Source of the DNA: Cellulomonas carbonis
GTDB lineage: Bacteria > Actinomycetota > Actinomycetes > Actinomycetales > Cellulomonadaceae
NCBI RefSeq assembly: GCF_014636275.1
Contig: NZ_BMEB01000001.1
Coordinates: 310,001-374,000, forward strand
Direction of reading: 5' to 3'
Length of the DNA stretch: 64,000 nt
Shown: positions 9,131 through 17,449 of the stretch, piece by piece
Numbering within the stretch: position 1 is the stretch's first letter
Layout: every line of letters begins with the position of its first letter
The notes under the pieces: generated by a model
The model's input: the letters and a program-made list of their open reading frames with translations, nothing else
Database searches by the model: none
What the model was told of the DNA's origin: nothing
Translations under genes and position numbers: made by a program

Positions 9131-9301
9131 ATGAGCGAGCAGACACCGTCCACCGAGCCCTACGACCCCGCCAAGGACCCCGACTCCGACCCGGAGAACC
9201 TCGAGCCGCGGACCGGCTCCCAGGCCTCGGGCGGCCCGTCCGCCGGTGACCCCGACGCGGACCCGGACATGCTCAACCCGCGCGAGGACGCCGGCGACTG
9301 A
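9131..9301 (+). CDS. Small acidic, probably disordered protein
   Basis: 56 residues from ATG 9131. It consists almost entirely of Asp, Glu, Pro, Ser and Gly and carries two related blocks, DPDSDPENLEPR and DPDADPDMLNPR, so it is an internal duplication. There are no membrane or metal-binding features. Function unknown. A weak GGTGGG precedes the start. It is divergent from the sulfur operon and 11 bases ahead of the epimerase gene. Small acidic proteins of similar composition are encoded at 20272-20463 and 47502-47645. Confidence 0.6.
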   Translation: MSEQTPSTEPYDPAKDPDSDPENLEPRTGSQASGGPSAGDPDADPDMLNPREDAGD

Positions 9302-9312
9302 GACCCGCCGCC

Positions 9313-10389
9313 GTGCGCATCGCCGTCGTCGGCGCGAGCGGTAACGCGGGGACCGGCCTGCTGCGGCACCTCGAGCACGACCGGGAGGTCACGGTCGAGG
9401 TCGCCGTCGCGCGCCGGGTCCCCGCGGGCCGTCCGCCGGCGCCCTACGCGGGCGCGTCCGGTCTCCCGCGGTGGCTCGCGTGCGACATCGGGGCCGACGC
9501 GCCCGACGACGCGGTCGTGGCGCCGCTCGCCGAGGCCTTCCACGGCCTCGACGCCGTGGTCCACCTCGCGTGGCAGATGCAGCCCAGCCACGACCGGGCC
9601 CGGCTCCGCGCGACGAACGTCGACGGCAGCCGACGCGTCGCCGAGGCGGTGGTCGCGGCCGGCGTCCCGCACCTCGTGGTCGCGTCGTCGGTCGGCGCCT
9701 ACAGCCCCGTCGCCGACGACGACGTGCGCGACGAGTCGTGGGCGACCGAGGGTGTCCGGTCGAGCTCCTACAGCGTCGACAAGGTCGCCCTCGAGCGGCT
9801 CCTCGACGAGGTCGAGGAGCGCGTCGCGGTGGCGCGGGTCCGACCCGCGCTCGTCTTCCAGCGCGACGCGGGGTCCTCGATCGAGCGGTACTTCCTGGGG
9901 CCGGGTGCCCCGGCGTGGCTCGTCGGCGTGCTGCCCGTCCTGCCGTGGCCTGCCGGGTTCCGGGTGCAGGCGGTGCACGCGGACGACCTCGCGGCGGTCT
10001 ACCGCGCCGTCGTCGTCGCACGGGCCACGGGCGCCTTCAACGTGGCCGCGGACGACGTCCTGCGGCGCGACGACGTGGCCGAGGTGCTCACCGGTGGTCG
10101 GGCGGTCGACGTCCCGGTGCCGCTCGTCCGGTCGGCGGTCGGAGCGGCGTGGCGTGCGCGCGCGCTGCACCTGAGCCCCGGCTGGATCGACCTCGCGGCG
10201 GGCATCCCGCTCCTGGACACCACGCGCGTGCGCACCGAGCTCGGCTGGCGGCCGCGTGTGACCGCCCAGCAGGCGCTCGCCGAGGTCGTCGAGGGGATGG
10301 TCGCCGGGTCGGGGACGGCGAGCCCCCCGCTGCGCGCACGTGGGCGCGCGCGGCCGTCGCTCCTCGGGGGGCAGTCCGCCGAGTGGTGA
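9313..10389 (+). CDS. NAD-dependent epimerase/dehydratase (extended SDR)
   Basis: 358 residues from GTG 9313. IAVVGASGNAGTGLLRHL is the Rossmann nucleotide-binding motif; VVHLAWQMQPS, VVASSVGAYSP and the YSVDK catalytic pair (Tyr, Lys) define an extended short-chain dehydrogenase/reductase. Closest in character to NAD-dependent sugar or steroid-type epimerases; the substrate cannot be told from sequence. The last 30 residues are Arg/Pro-rich and probably disordered. It follows the small acidic protein by 11 bases and converges on the FAD oxidoreductase gene. Confidence 0.85.
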   Translation: MRIAVVGASGNAGTGLLRHLEHDREVTVEVAVARRVPAGRPPAPYAGASGLPRWLACDIGADAPDDAVVAPLAEAFHGLDAVVHLAWQMQPSHDRARLRATNVDGSRRVAEAVVAAGVPHLVVASSVGAYSPVADDDVRDESWATEGVRSSSYSVDKVALERLLDEVEERVAVARVRPALVFQRDAGSSIERYFLGPGAPAWLVGVLPVLPWPAGFRVQAVHADDLAAVYRAVVVARATGAFNVAADDVLRRDDVAEVLTGGRAVDVPVPLVRSAVGAAWRARALHLSPGWIDLAAGIPLLDTTRVRTELGWRPRVTAQQALAEVVEGMVAGSGTASPPLRARGRARPSLLGGQSAEW

Positions 10390-10420
10390 CGGCCCGCCCG
10401 TCACGTGGCCCGGCACGCGG

Positions 10421-11479
10421 TCAGCGTGCGAGGCGCTCGACCACGCCCGCGAAGACGCGGGGCGCACGCCGCGCGACGGGCACGACGAGCGGACGCGCCG
10501 GCGAGGTCGCCCAGCGCACCAGACCGGCGGTCAGGACCCGGTAGTCGCGCGTCGCCGCCCGCCACGCGCGCTCGTAGGCCTCGGGGTCGTCGAGGGTCGC
10601 GACCGCCGCGCGCGCCTGCGCCCAGCCGACTCGCAGACCCTCACCCGTCAGCGCGTCGACGTACCCCGAGGCGTCCCCGACGAGCCGCACGGGCCCGGCG
10701 GCGCGGCGGTGCGACCGCTGCCGCAACGGTCCTGCCCCTCGGGTCGTGCTGACCACCGGGGCGTCCGCGACCCGGCGTGCCAGGGCCGGCGACGCCGCGA
10801 CGGCGGCGTCGAGGTCCGTGCCGCGCGGCCCGAGGACGGCGATGCCGACGACGTCGTCGGCGACCGGCGTCACGTAGACCTCGGCCGTCGGCGTCCAGTG
10901 GACCTCGACGAGGTCGGTCCACGGTGCGACGCCGACGTGGTGCCGCAGGCCGTACCGGCGCCGGTCGTCCGTGCCCCTGCGCGCGTCGGCCGCAGCCGGG
11001 CGGTCGGGGTCGACGTCGAGCCCGAGCCGACGGCGCACGGTCGAGTGCAGCCCGTCGCACGCGAGGAGCCAGCGCGCCTCGACCCCGGCTGCGCGGACCG
11101 TCCCGCGGGACGTGAGCACCTCGACGTCGTCGACGCGTCCGGTCACCGTCACGACCCCCAGCTCCGCCGCGCGCCGCCGCAGGGCCTCGTGCAGCGCGGT
11201 CCGGCGCACGCCCCGACCCGCCGGTCCGACGAACCGGTGGGAGACCGCCGTCTCGCCGGAGCAGTACCGGATCCCCGCGATCGGCCGGCCCGGCGGGTCG
11301 ACGTCCCACCCCTGGAGGAGCCGCAGCGCGCCGGGCATGAGCCCCTCGCCGCACGCCTTGTCGATCGTGCCGGCGCGCGGCTCGACCACGACGACCTCCA
11401 GGCCGGCGCGACGCGCCTCGACCGCGGCGCCGAGCCCGACCGGCCCGCCGCCGACGACGAGGACGTCGGTGTCCGTCAC
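10421..11479 (-). CDS. FAD-dependent oxidoreductase of the type III PKS locus (SrsC/geranylgeranyl-reductase-like)
   Basis: 352 residues from GTG 11479. It has VLVVGGGPVGLGAAVEARRAG (FAD-binding), KACGEGLMPGALRLL as in geranylgeranyl-reductase-type flavoproteins, LLACDGLHSTVRRRLG and RLVGDASGYVDALTGEGL (second FAD motif). With the PKS and the ICMT methyltransferase upstream on the same strand, the gene set resembles Streptomyces griseus srsABC, where the flavoprotein hydroxylates a methylated alkylresorcinol. A reductase acting on a prenyl chain is the alternative. Three 11-base repeats lie directly upstream of the start. Confidence 0.82.
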   Translation of the reverse strand: MTDTDVLVVGGGPVGLGAAVEARRAGLEVVVVEPRAGTIDKACGEGLMPGALRLLQGWDVDPPGRPIAGIRYCSGETAVSHRFVGPAGRGVRRTALHEALRRRAAELGVVTVTGRVDDVEVLTSRGTVRAAGVEARWLLACDGLHSTVRRRLGLDVDPDRPAAADARRGTDDRRRYGLRHHVGVAPWTDLVEVHWTPTAEVYVTPVADDVVGIAVLGPRGTDLDAAVAASPALARRVADAPVVSTTRGAGPLRQRSHRRAAGPVRLVGDASGYVDALTGEGLRVGWAQARAAVATLDDPEAYERAWRAATRDYRVLTAGLVRWATSPARPLVVPVARRAPRVFAGVVERLAR

Positions 11480-11508
11480 CCGTCCCTCACCCGTCCCTCA
11501 CCCGTCCG
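11476..11508. repeat. Three tandem 11-base repeats upstream of the FAD oxidoreductase
   Basis: The unit TCACCCGTCCC is repeated three times (last base differs in the third), with a fourth partial unit after it. On the minus strand this reads as repeated GGGACGGGTGA, which places Shine-Dalgarno-like GAGGGA close to GTG 11479. The array may simply be a duplicated ribosome-binding region. Confidence 0.7.
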
Positions 11509-11556
11509 TCACGGCCGCGGCGCCGTCGGGTCGCACGCGCCCTCGCCGCGGCGCCC

Positions 11557-12090
11557 TCACGCGTCGGCGGCCGTGCGACGGGCGGCCTCGAGCGCTCGCT
11601 CCTCGGCCGGGATGCGGAAACGGAGCAGCAGCACCGCGTTGAGCACCGTGAACGCGACCGCGGTGACCCAGGCGCTGTGCACCAGCGGGAGAGCGACGCC
11701 CTCGAGCACGACGGCCACGTAGTTCGGGTGGCGCAGCAGCCGGTACGGGCCCCGGCTCACGAGCGGGAGACCGGGCACCACGATCACGCGGGTGTTCCAC
11801 CGGGGCCCCAGCGTCGTGATGCACCACCACCGCAGCGCCTGGCTCACGACGACGAGCACGACGGCGGTCCAGCCGAGCCACGGCAGGAACGGGCGGTCGG
11901 CGGCGGTCACCTCGACGAGCGGCGCGACGAGCAGGGCGGTGTGCAGAGCGACCATGGCCGGGAAGTGGCCGCGACCGCTCTCGACCCCGCCGCGCGCGAA
12001 CGACCAGCGGGCGTTGCGCGCGGAGACGACCAGCTCGAGCACGCGTTCGACGGCGGTCGCGACCAGGACGACGACGAGGAGCCACAGCAC
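11557..12090 (-). CDS. Isoprenylcysteine carboxyl methyltransferase (ICMT)-type membrane methyltransferase
   Basis: 177 residues from GTG 12090, with GAGGG upstream. Four to five hydrophobic segments are visible, the first being LWLLVVVLVATAVERVLELV. The diagnostic block is RWWCITTLGPRWNTRV followed by VSRGPYRLLRHPNYVAVVLE and PAEERAL, the SAM-binding signature of ICMT/PEMT membrane methyltransferases. Beside a type III PKS such proteins (SrsB of Streptomyces) methylate alkylresorcinol-type products. The start is four bases after the PKS stop, so the two are co-transcribed. Confidence 0.87.
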   Translation of the reverse strand: MLWLLVVVLVATAVERVLELVVSARNARWSFARGGVESGRGHFPAMVALHTALLVAPLVEVTAADRPFLPWLGWTAVVLVVVSQALRWWCITTLGPRWNTRVIVVPGLPLVSRGPYRLLRHPNYVAVVLEGVALPLVHSAWVTAVAFTVLNAVLLLRFRIPAEERALEAARRTAADA

Positions 12091-12094
12091 GGCG

Positions 12095-13159
12095 TCAGCC
12101 CTCGTCCGGCCAGCGCAGGAGGACGGCCTCGGAGCTGACGCCCGGACCGAACGCGAGGACGAGCCCGGGTGAGCCGGGGCCGGGCGGCTGCGCCAGGACG
12201 CGCGCGAGGACGTCGAGGACGGACGCCGACGACAGGTTGCCGACCTCCGCGAGGGACGTACGGCTGCGGTCGAGAGCGGTCGCGGGGAGCCGCAGCGCGC
12301 CCTGGACGGCGTCGAGGATGCGCGGCCCGCCGGCGTGCACGACCCACGCCTCGACGTCCTCGACCTTGAGGTCGTGCGCTGCGAGGAGGCCCTCGACGTC
12401 GGCGGCGACGTGGGTCTCGACCAGGTCGGGCAGCCCCGCGGAGAGCACGATCCGGAAGCCGCTCGCGCCCACCTCCCACCCGAGGACGTCCTCGGTCCCC
12501 GGGTAGAGACGGCTCGCGGCGCCGACGACGTGCGGGCCGGTCGCGGCCGGGTGGTCCACGCCGACCATGACGGCGGCCGCCGCCCCGTCGCCGAACAGGC
12601 CGCTCGCGACGAGGTTGGCGGCCGACGAGTCCCCGTGCTGGAGCGTGAGCGAGCACAGCTCGACGCACACGAGGAGCGCGACGTCGGCGGGGTGACCGAC
12701 GAGGTAGTCGTGGACGCGCGCGAGGCCCGCCGCACCGCCGGCGCAGCCGAGCCCGAAGGACGGCGTGCGGCGGACGTCGGGGCGCAGGCCGACCCGCGCC
12801 GCGACGAGCGCGTCGACCGACGGCGCGGTGACCCCCGTGACCGACGTCAGGAGCAGGTGGTCGACGTCGGCCGGCGCGAGCCCGGCCAGGTCGAGCGCGT
12901 CGCGGACCGCACGCACCGCGAGGTCGGTCCCGATCTCGCGGAAGCGGTCGTTGGCCGCACCGAAGTCGGTCAGCGCGGGGTAGCGGTCGAGCGGGAGGGC
13001 GAGGTGCCGCGTCGTGACGCCGCTGCTCGCGTGCACCTTCTCCAGCAGAGCGCGGGAGCGCGGGTCGGGCGCGACGAGCGGCGCGATCGTCGCCGTGATC
13101 TCGGCCTGGGGGAGCGCGGGGCCCGGCAGGGCGCGCGCGACCGACACGACACGTGACAT
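12095..13159 (-). CDS. Type III polyketide synthase (chalcone/stilbene synthase family)
   Basis: 354 residues from ATG 13159. The thiolase-fold catalytic triad is visible: Cys139 in SFGLGCAGGAAGL, His275 in VVHAGGPRIL and Asn308 in VGNLSSASVL. LTSVTGVTAPSVDALV and GLFGDGAAAAVMVG are family blocks. The homodimeric enzyme condenses an acyl-CoA starter with malonyl-CoA units. The neighbours (ICMT methyltransferase, FAD oxidoreductase, UbiA) suggest an alkylresorcinol/alkylquinone-like or prenylated product. The ATG follows a CACGAT -10-like element by six bases, so translation is probably leaderless. Confidence 0.92.
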   Translation of the reverse strand: MSRVVSVARALPGPALPQAEITATIAPLVAPDPRSRALLEKVHASSGVTTRHLALPLDRYPALTDFGAANDRFREIGTDLAVRAVRDALDLAGLAPADVDHLLLTSVTGVTAPSVDALVAARVGLRPDVRRTPSFGLGCAGGAAGLARVHDYLVGHPADVALLVCVELCSLTLQHGDSSAANLVASGLFGDGAAAAVMVGVDHPAATGPHVVGAASRLYPGTEDVLGWEVGASGFRIVLSAGLPDLVETHVAADVEGLLAAHDLKVEDVEAWVVHAGGPRILDAVQGALRLPATALDRSRTSLAEVGNLSSASVLDVLARVLAQPPGPGSPGLVLAFGPGVSSEAVLLRWPDEG

Positions 13160-13200
13160 TGCCGCATCGTGCCACGGTGTCCGGTTCGCGGCGCGATCGG

Positions 13201-13206
13201 TAGGTT
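13201..13206 (+). promoter_or_regulatory. -10 element TAGGTT, leaderless start of the UbiA gene
   Basis: TAGGTT is followed by six bases and GTG 13213, so the transcript probably begins at the start codon. The facing PKS gene has CACGAT on the minus strand (13171-13166) with the same six-base gap. Both promoters therefore lie within the 53-base divergent spacer 13160-13212, which suggests joint control. Confidence 0.4.
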
Positions 13207-13212
13207 CGCCGC

Positions 13213-14514
13213 GTGGGAGCCGTCGGAGGTGCAGCGCCGGGCCGCGCGGGTCCCGCGCGCGGGACCCCGCCGTCGCGGTGGGCCGTCGCCGGTGCGCTCG
13301 CGGGTGCGTCGCACCCCGGACCGACCGTCGTGGTCACCGTGCTCTCCGCGGCCCTCGCGGTCGCCGTCGGTGGGGGGGCGCGCGCGTGGCTCGCCGCAGC
13401 CGCGGTCCTCGCCGGTCAGCTCTCGATCGGCTGGTCCAACGACTGGCTGGACGCCGCACGCGACGCGGCGGTCGGACGCCGGGACAAGCCCGTGGTGCGT
13501 GGTCTCGTGGGCGCACGCGACCTACGCCGGGCCGCGGTCGCCGCACTCGTGCTCTGCGGGGCGCTGTCGCTCCTGTGCGGGGTCGCGGCAGGCGCCGTCC
13601 ACCTCGTCGCCGTCGCCTCGGCGTGGGCCTACAACGCGCGGCTCAAGAGCACGGCGTCCTCGTGGTTGCCGTACGCCGTCTCGTTCGGACTGCTCCCCGT
13701 CTTCCTGGTCCTCGCGGTCACCGGCGCCACGGCACGGGCGTGGCTCGTGGCCGTGGGTGCGCTCCTGGGCGTCGGGGCGCACCTGGCGAACGTGCTCCCC
13801 GACCTGGAGGACGACGCCGCGACAGGGGTCCGTGGGCTGCCCCACCGCCTGGGGCGACGGACGACGAGCGTGCTGGCACCGCTCGTGCTCGCGGTCGCCG
13901 TCGTCGTCGCGACGCTCGCCCCGCCCGGTCCGCCGACCCCCGCTGGCGCGGCGGCGGCGGTCGCGGCCACCCTGCTGGCTGCGGGAGCGGGCGTGGTCGC
14001 GGTCACCGTCCCGCGCAGCCGGGCGCCGTTCGCCGTCGCGATGGGCGTCGCGGTGCTGTGCGTCGTCGCGCTCGTGGTCGGGGGTGGGCTGGGCCCCGCG
14101 GGTCGTGTCGGTGGTCGGTCGGAGGATGGCGTCATGTCCGGCCCGTCCACGTTCAGCGCGTCCGGTGTCACGGCACCCGGGGCGCGTGACTCCACCCTCG
14201 CGCGCGTCGAGGGGTCCCGCGCCGCGGTGGCGTCGGAGGCGGTGGCGTCGGCGGCGGTGGCGCCGCCCCGGGGGCCGGTCCCGCGCACGGCGTTCGACCG
14301 CGAGGTCACGCGGGCCGGGTGGTCCGCGGGTTCGCGGTGGGGCTACGACGCCGAGCTCGAGTGCTACTGGGCCGAGCTCTGGCCCGAGGGCGCGGCCGAG
14401 CCCGTCGTCGTGGGCGCGGGGCACCTGATCACGACTCTCCCGGGCCTCGCGCGGGCGCTCGCGCACGCCGGGCACCTGGCGGAGGGCGACGCGCTGCTGG
14501 CGCTCACCGCATGA
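13213..14514 (+). CDS. UbiA-family prenyltransferase with C-terminal extension
   Basis: 433 residues from GTG 13213. Residues 25 to about 295 form the membrane prenyltransferase: QLSIGWSNDWLDAARD is the first Asp-rich NDxxD-type motif, ANVLPDLEDD the second, and eight to nine hydrophobic helices are seen. UbiA enzymes attach a polyprenyl chain to an aromatic acceptor. The frame continues without a stop into about 130 more residues: a Ser/Ala linker, then AFDREVTRAGWSAGSRWGYD and YWAELWPEGAAEPVVVGAGH, a domain I do not recognise. An internal GGAGG-ATG (14134) might also make the C-terminal part separately. Divergent from the type III PKS genes. Confidence 0.82.
   Translation: MGAVGGAAPGRAGPARGTPPSRWAVAGALAGASHPGPTVVVTVLSAALAVAVGGGARAWLAAAAVLAGQLSIGWSNDWLDAARDAAVGRRDKPVVRGLVGARDLRRAAVAALVLCGALSLLCGVAAGAVHLVAVASAWAYNARLKSTASSWLPYAVSFGLLPVFLVLAVTGATARAWLVAVGALLGVGAHLANVLPDLEDDAATGVRGLPHRLGRRTTSVLAPLVLAVAVVVATLAPPGPPTPAGAAAAVAATLLAAGAGVVAVTVPRSRAPFAVAMGVAVLCVVALVVGGGLGPAGRVGGRSEDGVMSGPSTFSASGVTAPGARDSTLARVEGSRAAVASEAVASAAVAPPRGPVPRTAFDREVTRAGWSAGSRWGYDAELECYWAELWPEGAAEPVVVGAGHLITTLPGLARALAHAGHLAEGDALLALTA
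14121..14136 (+). promoter_or_regulatory. Internal ribosome-binding site within the UbiA reading frame
   Basis: GGAGG at 14121-14125 is followed after eight bases by ATG 14134, in frame with the UbiA gene. Initiation here would yield a 126-residue soluble protein (14134-14514) made only of the linker and the unrecognised C-terminal domain. Confidence 0.4.
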
Positions 14515-14597
14515 GCACCGAACGGTGCGACCGGCCGTGAGGCCCGTGGCACGACCTCCACGATCCGCCTCGACCTGCGCGTCGGCGCCGTCCGTCG

Positions 14598-14603
14598 TAG
14601 CGT
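14598..14603 (+). promoter_or_regulatory. -10 element TAGCGT of the csbD-like gene
   Basis: TAGCGT lies 28 bases upstream of ATG 14632, with an AGGAGG ribosome-binding site between them at 14621. The arrangement is that of a normal leadered actinobacterial promoter. Confidence 0.4.
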
Positions 14604-14631
14604 CGAGGGAACCGACCACGAGGAGGCCGAC

Positions 14632-14808
14632 ATGGGTACGGACGACAAGGTGCGGAACACCGCCGAGGAGTGGGGCGGCAAGGCCAAGGAGGGCATCGGC
14701 GAGGCGACGGGCGACCGTGACCTGCAGGCCGAGGGCCACGCCGACCAGACGGAGGCGAGCCTCAAGCAGGCCGGCGAGAAGGTCAAGGACGCCTTCCGCC
14801 GCGACTGA
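14632..14808 (+). CDS. CsbD-family stress protein
   Basis: 58 residues from ATG 14632, with AGGAGG six bases upstream. The sequence begins MGTDDKVRNTAEEWGGKAKE, then GIGEATGDRDLQAEG and SLKQAGEKVKDAFRRD. This Lys/Glu-rich pattern with GKAKE and GDRDLQAEG is characteristic of CsbD proteins, small helical proteins induced by general stress in Bacillus and common in actinobacteria. Biochemical role unknown. Monocistronic, with its own -10 element and followed by a strong hairpin. Confidence 0.9.
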   Translation: MGTDDKVRNTAEEWGGKAKEGIGEATGDRDLQAEGHADQTEASLKQAGEKVKDAFRRD

Positions 14809-14823
14809 CGCACCCGCCGAGCA

Positions 14824-14864
14824 GCGGCGAGGGCCGGACCACGCGGTGGTCCGGCCCTCGCCGC
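14824..14864. terminator. Bidirectional terminator, perfect 19-bp stem
   Basis: GCGGCGAGGGCCGGACCAC pairs perfectly with GTGGTCCGGCCCTCGCCGC across a GCG loop, without a T-tract. It lies between the convergent csbD-like and MBL genes. Confidence 0.85.
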
Positions 14865-14896
14865 GTCGGCCCCGGGGTGCTCGCCCGGTCCGGGAC

Positions 14897-15640
14897 TCAG
14901 TGCGCGCCGACGGCGCGCGCCTCGGTGACCGCCTGGACGACACCACCCAGCCACGGCTCGCCGTGCCCGGGCAGGACAGTCGTCGCGCCGGTCGCCGCCA
15001 GGGCGTCGAGCGACGCGAGAGCCTGGGCGCTGTCGGCGGTCGCGGCACCCGCGATGATCTGCGGGCCCTCGACGCCCGTGTACGGGTCGAGCGTGACGAG
15101 CGCGTCCCCGCTGATCAGGACGTCGCGGTCGGGCAGGTGCAGAGCGCAGTGGCCCGCGGTGTGCCCGGGCGAGAACACGACCACGGGTGCTCCCGGCGCC
15201 GCGAGGACCTCACCCGGGACGAGCGCACGCAGGCCGTGCACCCCGCGCACGCGCAGCGCCCCCGCGCGGGCCATGGCCCCCAGGATGCGCAGGGCCGAGG
15301 GGTGCCGGAACGGGTACTGGCCGCGCATGTTCTCGTGCGCGTACCGGTACGGGTGCGCGGCGATGTAGTGGTCGTCCTCGTGGGCCCAGACCGGGACGTC
15401 GAGCCGCTCCTGAAGACGTGCCGCGAACCCGGTGTGGTCGAAGTGCGCGTGCGTGAGGACGAGGCCGACGACGTCCTCCGGCCGGCGGCCGAGCTCGCGC
15501 AGCGCCCAGCCCATGAGGGGCCAGGTCGCGGGCAGTCCCGCGTCGACGAGCAGGACGTCCTCGCCGTCGACCACGACGTAGCAGTTCACGTACGCGTGCT
15601 CGAGCCGGAACACCCGGTCGGCCACCTCGGTCGTGAGCAT
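14897..15640 (-). CDS. MBL-fold metallo-hydrolase
   Basis: 247 residues from ATG 15640. LVLTHAHFDHTG is the HxHxDH metal-binding motif; further ligands are in FSPGHTAGHCALH, ISGDALV and VLPGHGEPW. The architecture is that of glyoxalase II-like or quorum-lactonase-like hydrolases with a dinuclear zinc site; the substrate is not identifiable. An in-frame ATG at 15652 gives four more residues, but the GGGAG just after it is placed to serve ATG 15640 (five-base spacing), so the shorter start is preferred. Monocistronic, probably from a TACCGT -10 element upstream. Confidence 0.85.
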   Translation of the reverse strand: MLTTEVADRVFRLEHAYVNCYVVVDGEDVLLVDAGLPATWPLMGWALRELGRRPEDVVGLVLTHAHFDHTGFAARLQERLDVPVWAHEDDHYIAAHPYRYAHENMRGQYPFRHPSALRILGAMARAGALRVRGVHGLRALVPGEVLAAPGAPVVVFSPGHTAGHCALHLPDRDVLISGDALVTLDPYTGVEGPQIIAGAATADSAQALASLDALAATGATTVLPGHGEPWLGGVVQAVTEARAVGAH

Positions 15641-15717
15641 CGGCACTCCCATGGCTCGGTCGGACGGGGCGGGGGTCCCCTGGGCCCACGGTAGGGCCGG
15701 CGTGACCCGCGGGCGCG

Positions 15718-17367
15718 TCAGCCGTCGGCCGCGGCGAGCACGCCGCTGTCCACCACGAGGTCCGCGTCAAGCGTGACGTAGCCCCGGGACTCGAACAGCA
15801 CCGTCACCCGCCCCTGCTCGACGACGGACACCGTCCCGGAGCCCCACTCGACGTGCTCGACGGCCTGCCCGGGGCGGAACGGTGCGTCCGTCACGTCGAC
15901 GCTCGTCCCGGCGTCGCAGCTGTCGCAGCGGCCGCATGCCTGGGGGTGGTCCTCGCCCAGCAGCTCGAGCAGCACGCGACGCCGGCAGTCGGTCGTCTCC
16001 GCGTAGGTGCGGACCAGCTCGACGCGCGATCGGTCGAGCGCGGCTGCGTCGTCGGCGCGCTCCCGGACGGCACGGACCACCTCGGCCACCGAGCCGCCCC
16101 CGAGCCTCCGCCACGTCCCGGCGCGCTCCTCGACGCCGCCGACGGCCGCGAGCGCCGCGAGGGCTCGCGCGACCGTGCGTGCGCCGAGGCCCGAGCGCCC
16201 CGCCACGTCGGCACGCGTACCGGGCCCCTGCTCGACGGCTCCGAGGACCGCCTGGAGGGTCGCCCGCCTCGGTGCGCCACCGGCGCGGAGGTAGTGGTTG
16301 GGACCGACGTCGTCGGGGTGGTGGACGAGCACCGCGAGAGCGTCCTCGCCGTCACGTCCCGCGCGTCCGACCTCCTGGTAGTACGCGTCGAGGGACGGCG
16401 GCGGGCCGGCGTGCACGACGAACCGGACGTCGGCGCGGTCGACGCCCATCCCGAACGCGCTCGTGGCGACGACCAGCTCGGCCTCGCCCGTGAGGAAGGC
16501 CTCCTCGACGCGGCTCCGTTCACGGCCGCTCATCCCGCCGTGGTACCCGAGGGCGGGGCGGCCGGCGTCCGCGAGCAGCGCCGCCAGCTCCTCCACGTGC
16601 GCCCTCGTCCGTGCGTACACGATGCCCGCACCCGACGTCGCGACGGCGGACTCGACGACGGCCGCGTCACGTTCGGGTGCCCCGGCCGTCGTGCGTGCGC
16701 CGAGCCAGATGTTGGGCCGGTCGGTGTCGTGGACGAGGACACGCGGTGAGCGCATCCCCAGCCGCTCGACGACCTCCTGCCGCACGTGGGGGGATGCCGT
16801 CGCGGTCAGGGCGAGGACGCGGGGCGAGCCCATGCGCTCGGCCGCGCCCGCGAGGTGGAGGTAGTCCGGCCGGAAGTCGTGTCCCCACTCCGTGACGCAG
16901 TGCGCCTCGTCGACCACGAGGAGCCCGACGCCGGCACCCGCGAGCGCCTCGACGACGTCGTCGCGCGCGAGCTGCTCGGGAGCGAGCAGCAGGACCTCGA
17001 CCTGGCCGCGGGCAGCGTCCTCGAGGGCGGCGCGCCGCGCGCGCGCCGGGACGGCCGAGCTCACCGCCTCCGCACGGAGGCCCGCCTCGGCGAGGGAGGT
17101 GACCTGGTCCCGCTGGAGCGCGAGCAGCGGCGAGACCACGACCGTCGGGCGTCCCGACATCATGGTCGCGATGGCGTACACGGCCGTCTTCCCCGCACCC
17201 GTCCGGGCGACGAGGAGCGTGTCGTGGGCACGCAGGCCGGACAGCGCGTCGCGCTGCGCCTCGCGGAGTCGGCCGCCTTCGCCGAGGACGCGCGCGACGG
17301 CCTCGTCGAGGGTGGGCGGCACGCCGACTGCGGCGGCGGGGGTGGGGCGGGTACCGGCTCGGGTCAC
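15718..17367 (-). CDS. recQ: RecQ-family ATP-dependent DNA helicase
   Basis: 549 residues from GTG 17367. Motif I is VARTGAGKTAVYA, motif II VVDEAHCVTEWGHDFRPDY (DEAH form), motif III LALTATASP, and motif VI YYQEVGRAGRDGEDAL. The RecQ zinc-binding region is CRRRVLLELLGEDHPQACGRCDSC in outline (four cysteines), followed by a small beta domain. No HRDC domain is present, so it is of the short type. RecQ helicases unwind 3'-to-5' in recombination and repair. Monocistronic. Confidence 0.9.
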   Translation of the reverse strand: MTRAGTRPTPAAAVGVPPTLDEAVARVLGEGGRLREAQRDALSGLRAHDTLLVARTGAGKTAVYAIATMMSGRPTVVVSPLLALQRDQVTSLAEAGLRAEAVSSAVPARARRAALEDAARGQVEVLLLAPEQLARDDVVEALAGAGVGLLVVDEAHCVTEWGHDFRPDYLHLAGAAERMGSPRVLALTATASPHVRQEVVERLGMRSPRVLVHDTDRPNIWLGARTTAGAPERDAAVVESAVATSGAGIVYARTRAHVEELAALLADAGRPALGYHGGMSGRERSRVEEAFLTGEAELVVATSAFGMGVDRADVRFVVHAGPPPSLDAYYQEVGRAGRDGEDALAVLVHHPDDVGPNHYLRAGGAPRRATLQAVLGAVEQGPGTRADVAGRSGLGARTVARALAALAAVGGVEERAGTWRRLGGGSVAEVVRAVRERADDAAALDRSRVELVRTYAETTDCRRRVLLELLGEDHPQACGRCDSCDAGTSVDVTDAPFRPGQAVEHVEWGSGTVSVVEQGRVTVLFESRGYVTLDADLVVDSGVLAAADG

Positions 17368-17449
17368 CCGGAGGTTGTATCCCGGCGTGGGTACCGGCGC
17401 ACGGCGAGGGCCCGGTCGCCCGGATGCCTCGGGTCGGTCGGCCCTGGGG

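Noticed and set aside
14134..14514. Independent gene downstream of ubiA
   Set aside because: There is no stop codon between the UbiA part and this part, so the upstream frame must run through it; only the internal ribosome-binding site is recorded.
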